Assembly: GCA_036522155.1 (NCBI GenBank)
Contig: DATDGI010000170.1
Location: 1 to 16,303 of the forward strand
Reading direction: 5' to 3'
Origin: UBA9676 sp036522155
GTDB lineage: Bacteria > Actinomycetota > Actinomycetes > Streptosporangiales > Streptosporangiaceae
DNA: 16,303 nt
Part shown: positions 14,171 through 16,303 of the stretch, piece by piece
Position numbering within the stretch: the stretch's first letter is position 1
Layout: each line of letters begins with the position of its first letter
Made by a program: the position numbers and the translations under genes
Notes under the pieces: generated by a model
What the model was told of the DNA's origin: nothing
Databases searched by the model: none
Seen by the model: only the letters and a program-made list of their open reading frames with translations

Positions 14171-15240
14171 GCATCGACGACGAGCAGGATGTGCGGGCGT
14201 GGCTGGGTACCGCGCTCGACGATTTCGCCCCCGGCCCGGTCCCGCTGGGCGTCATCGTGCGGAAAGGGAAGACGGCGGTGATCCGCAGGCGGCTGACGGT
14301 GGCCTACCAGCTGAGCCTCCCGCCGCCAGCGCCGGTCGCGCCGGTTCACTACCGGGTCACGGTCAACCCGCCCGGGCCGGGTGCGGCCCGTGGGCTGATC
14401 GCCAGCGGCCGTGTCAACGGCCGCCGCTGGCAGGTCAGTGGCCAGCGGCAGCGGCTCTCCGGCCAGCCCAGCATCTGCTTCCAGGCACCGTCCGGGGGGA
14501 CCTGCAACGCGGGCGGCCCGCCACGGGCCAGCCGGGCTGGTGTTCCGGCGTACCTGACCAACGGGATCGGGCTCCGGCCGGTGGTGAGCATCGGAACGGT
14601 CCGCGACGATGTCACCTACCTCCAGGTGACGCTCAGCAACGGCCAGCGGCTGACCTTGCACCCGGTCGCGATCTTCGGCCCGGGCTATGCCAGGTATGTC
14701 GCGTTCGCCGTGCCCGCCAGCACCACGGTTACCCAGATCAGTGCCTACGCCGGGCATGCCGAACTGGCCTACACGGTCCCGTTCACCGCCCGGGGCCAGG
14801 TCGAGACGGTGAGCTGGCTCCGGCCGGGTGCGCCAGCCGGGCCACGGCCCGCCAGGTACCTGGTCGGTTCCGGGAACGCGGACGGCCAGCGATGGTCGGA
14901 GTATGCCTACACCGGGCCCTGGGGGGTGTGCCTGGTTGGCGCCGGATCGGCCAGCATGTGCTCCCCGACCGGCATCGGGCAGCTCACCAGCGGCCAGGCG
15001 GCCCGGCTGATCATGGAGTCCAGCGGCCCGGGCGGGACGAACTTCGCCCTGGTGGCGGCTTCGGCCGTGGTCAGCCACCTGGTGGTCAGCCGGGCCGACG
15101 GCAGCACCGCCCGGGTGCCGGCCGTGCCCGTGGACGGCGCCAGGTTCGCGGCGTTCACGTCGCCACCGGGTAACAAGGTCACACACTGGGTGGCCTACTC
15201 GGCGGCCGGCCGCAGGCTCGCCTCGGGCGGGGTGCCGTAA
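14167..15240 (+). CDS. Sigma-linked protein with an internal duplication and no membrane segment
   Basis: This is a 357-residue protein coupled to the sigma factor by a GTGA overlap. Residues 1-45 (DVRAWLGTALDDFAPGP, then a basic RRRL) look like the cytoplasmic tail of sigma-linked membrane proteins of actinomycetes. A hydrophobic helix would be expected after RRRL, but the sequence goes straight to LPPPAPVAPV, so neither a signal peptide nor a membrane helix is present. Two similar modules follow: about 78-206 (ASGRVNGRRWQVS, Cys104/Cys113, VTYLQVTLSNGQ, RYVAFAVP) and about 233-357 (GSGNADGQRWSEY, Cys255/Cys265, VSHLVVSRADGS, RFAAFTSP). The Cys pairs are typical of exported domains. I recognise no named family. 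It may act as an anti-sigma or sensor; that is inference. An upstream TTG (14155) is a less likely start. Confidence 0.85.
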   Translation: MSIDDEQDVRAWLGTALDDFAPGPVPLGVIVRKGKTAVIRRRLTVAYQLSLPPPAPVAPVHYRVTVNPPGPGAARGLIASGRVNGRRWQVSGQRQRLSGQPSICFQAPSGGTCNAGGPPRASRAGVPAYLTNGIGLRPVVSIGTVRDDVTYLQVTLSNGQRLTLHPVAIFGPGYARYVAFAVPASTTVTQISAYAGHAELAYTVPFTARGQVETVSWLRPGAPAGPRPARYLVGSGNADGQRWSEYAYTGPWGVCLVGAGSASMCSPTGIGQLTSGQAARLIMESSGPGGTNFALVAASAVVSHLVVSRADGSTARVPAVPVDGARFAAFTSPPGNKVTHWVAYSAAGRRLASGGVP

Positions 15241-15254
15241 CCGGACGGGCCGGT
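15240..15254. terminator. Short hairpin over the second convergent gene end
   Basis: ACCGG-ACGGG-CCGGT forms a perfect 5-base stem with a 5-base loop and fills the 13-base gap between the convergent duplicated-module gene and the LysE gene. No T-tract is present; short GC hairpins are common by chance in such DNA. Confidence 0.25.
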
Positions 15255-15892
15255 CAGTCCTTGCGCCCGGTGAGGGCCAGGGTGGCGCCGATGCCGATCA
15301 TCACCAGGCCGCCGGTGCCGCCGACCAGTTCCAGCCGCCGCTGTGACCGGGCGAGCCAGGCCCGGGCCGAGCCCGCCGCCAGCGCCCAGGTACTGTCGCA
15401 CACCACCGCGATGGCCATGAACACCGCCCCGAGCAGCAGCATCTGCGCGGGCACGTGGCCCGCCGACGGCTCGGCGAACTGGGGCAGCACCGCGGCGAAG
15501 AACACGATCGACTTGGGGTTGCTGACCCCGACGGCGATGCCGTCGCCGACGATCCGGGCGATGCTCCTGCGCCCGACCGGCGCCTGCAGGGCGGCGCCGA
15601 GCGCGCGGCGGTGCCGGATCGCCTGCCCGCCCAGGTAGATCAGGTAGGCGGCACCGGCCAGCTTGATGACGCTGAACAGCGCCACCGACCGCTCTACCAG
15701 CGCGCCGATGCCGAAGGCCACCGCCGCGACCTGGGCGTAGACCCCGATCTGGCCGCCGACGGCGGTCCCCACCCCGGCCGCCCGGCCAAGCACCAGCGAA
15801 CGGCTGATCACGAACAGCACGTTCGGCCCTGGCACCACGATCAGCACGAAGGAGACCAGGGCGAAGGCGAGCACATGACCGGTGGGCAGCAT
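15254..15892 (-). CDS. LysE/RhtB family amino acid exporter
   Basis: This is a 212-residue membrane protein of the LysE/RhtB family, which exports amino acids or related small metabolites. The family marks are VPGPNVLFVISRSLVLGRAAG near the N-terminus, the AYLIYLGGQAIR segment, and GVSNPKSIVFFAAVLPQF in the middle. About six hydrophobic segments can be drawn, and the length is normal for the family. The start ATG (15892) has no strong ribosome binding site. The gene lies 42 bases after the stop of the upstream minus-strand gene and may be co-transcribed with it. The substrate cannot be told from sequence. Confidence 0.93.
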   Translation of the reverse strand: MLPTGHVLAFALVSFVLIVVPGPNVLFVISRSLVLGRAAGVGTAVGGQIGVYAQVAAVAFGIGALVERSVALFSVIKLAGAAYLIYLGGQAIRHRRALGAALQAPVGRRSIARIVGDGIAVGVSNPKSIVFFAAVLPQFAEPSAGHVPAQMLLLGAVFMAIAVVCDSTWALAAGSARAWLARSQRRLELVGGTGGLVMIGIGATLALTGRKD

Positions 15893-15934
15893 GCCCGCAG
15901 CCTAACGAGGCGGTCAGCGCGCAGGCTTCTCCAT

Positions 15935-16303
15935 TTATCCGGCGGCGACGTGGCCGTCCACCCGGCGCAGCCGCCGGCCACGGACGAGGTCATCGACCAG
16001 CGTGGGCGACCAGTACCAGCGCCACGAGAACCAGCGCGCCAGCTCAGCCTCGGGTGCGACCACCGCGGCGCGGACGCCGGCGGCAACGAGATCCCGCAGC
16101 GCGGCGGCCGGGTCCGGGTCTGCCCCGGTCCCGCTGGTGCCGGGGTAGATCTGATCCCACCGGGCCAGTTCGCTTGCGTGCGGCTGATCTTCGCCCGCGG
16201 TCACCTGCTGCGAGCGCGCCACGATCGCGCCGCAGCGTTCCAGCGGTGCGCGGATCGACCGCAGTTGCTGCCGCTTCAGCCTCAGCTCGATACGCAGATC
16301 CTC
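15935..16303 (-). CDS. C-terminal part of an AlkZ-related-like protein, partial
   Basis: The frame is open from the right edge to a TAA at 15935-15937, so the gene starts outside the window; 122 residues are visible. Readable pieces are LRIELRLKRQQLRSIRAPLE, SELARWDQIYPG, ALRDLVAAGVRAAVVAPEAE, ARWFSWRWYWSP and the end RLRRVDGHVAAG. Aromatic-rich RWFSWRWYW followed by a short DGHV strand recalls the C-terminal winged-helix part of AlkZ-related (DNA glycosylase-like) actinobacterial proteins. I am not certain of the family. A GTG at 16222 could start a short version, but the upstream codons continue the same protein style, so a longer gene is more likely. It is probably co-directional with the LysE gene. 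Confidence 0.7.
   Translation of the reverse strand, partial: EDLRIELRLKRQQLRSIRAPLERCGAIVARSQQVTAGEDQPHASELARWDQIYPGTSGTGADPDPAAALRDLVAAGVRAAVVAPEAELARWFSWRWYWSPTLVDDLVRGRRLRRVDGHVAAG

Noticed and set aside
1..16303. tRNA, rRNA, CRISPR arrays, transposases, attachment sites
   Set aside because: I looked for cloverleaf ends, regular direct repeats and transposase motifs and saw none.

Overview
The window is very GC-rich, densely packed DNA. It has many GTG starts, 4-base ATGA/GTGA gene overlaps, AGGAGG-type ribosome binding sites, a SigE-family sigma factor and Ala/Pro-rich linkers. This points to an Actinomycetota chromosome, probably a filamentous soil lineage of the Streptosporangiales type, but the sequence alone does not fix the genus. 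No rRNA, tRNA, CRISPR array, insertion sequence or phage gene was seen. No stretch longer than about 220 bases lacks a gene.

Region 1 (1-6544, + strand) is one tightly packed respiratory operon. It holds a 5'-truncated CuA-like cupredoxin protein, haem-copper oxidase subunit II with a complete CuA site, subunit I with two extra N-terminal membrane segments, subunit III, a CtaG-like assembly protein, a 96-residue single-pass membrane protein and a haem O synthase (CtaB). The metal-binding residues of subunit I are all present. The residues that normally form the entrances of both proton channels are replaced: bovine D91 to Arg, N98 to Glu, K319 to Ile, and E62 of subunit II to Gln. The cupredoxin partner has lost one CuA histidine, and CtaG lacks its usual histidines. 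This operon is the strongest candidate for an undescribed variant system: a terminal oxidase with unusual proton handling and an extra copper-type subunit.

Region 2 (6733-9864, + strand) is a three-gene coupled unit: an exported LolA/RseB-like protein, an ABC ATPase with Glu at the Q-loop position (BcrA/LanF-like), and an ABC-2 type permease. It converges on a large secreted beta-propeller protein with three C-terminal Ig-like (ASPM/SPD-2/Hydin-type) repeats (minus strand, 9871-12519). A hairpin covers the 6-base gap between them.

Region 3 (12737-15240) holds an OsmC/Ohr-like thiol peroxidase, a 53-residue hydrophobic protein on the minus strand that may be translated from a leaderless message, and a SigE-family ECF sigma factor. 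The sigma factor overlaps a gene for a duplicated two-module protein that sits where a membrane-anchored partner is expected but has no membrane segment. Region 4 (minus strand, to the right edge) holds a LysE/RhtB exporter and the C-terminal part of an AlkZ-related-like protein that runs off the window.
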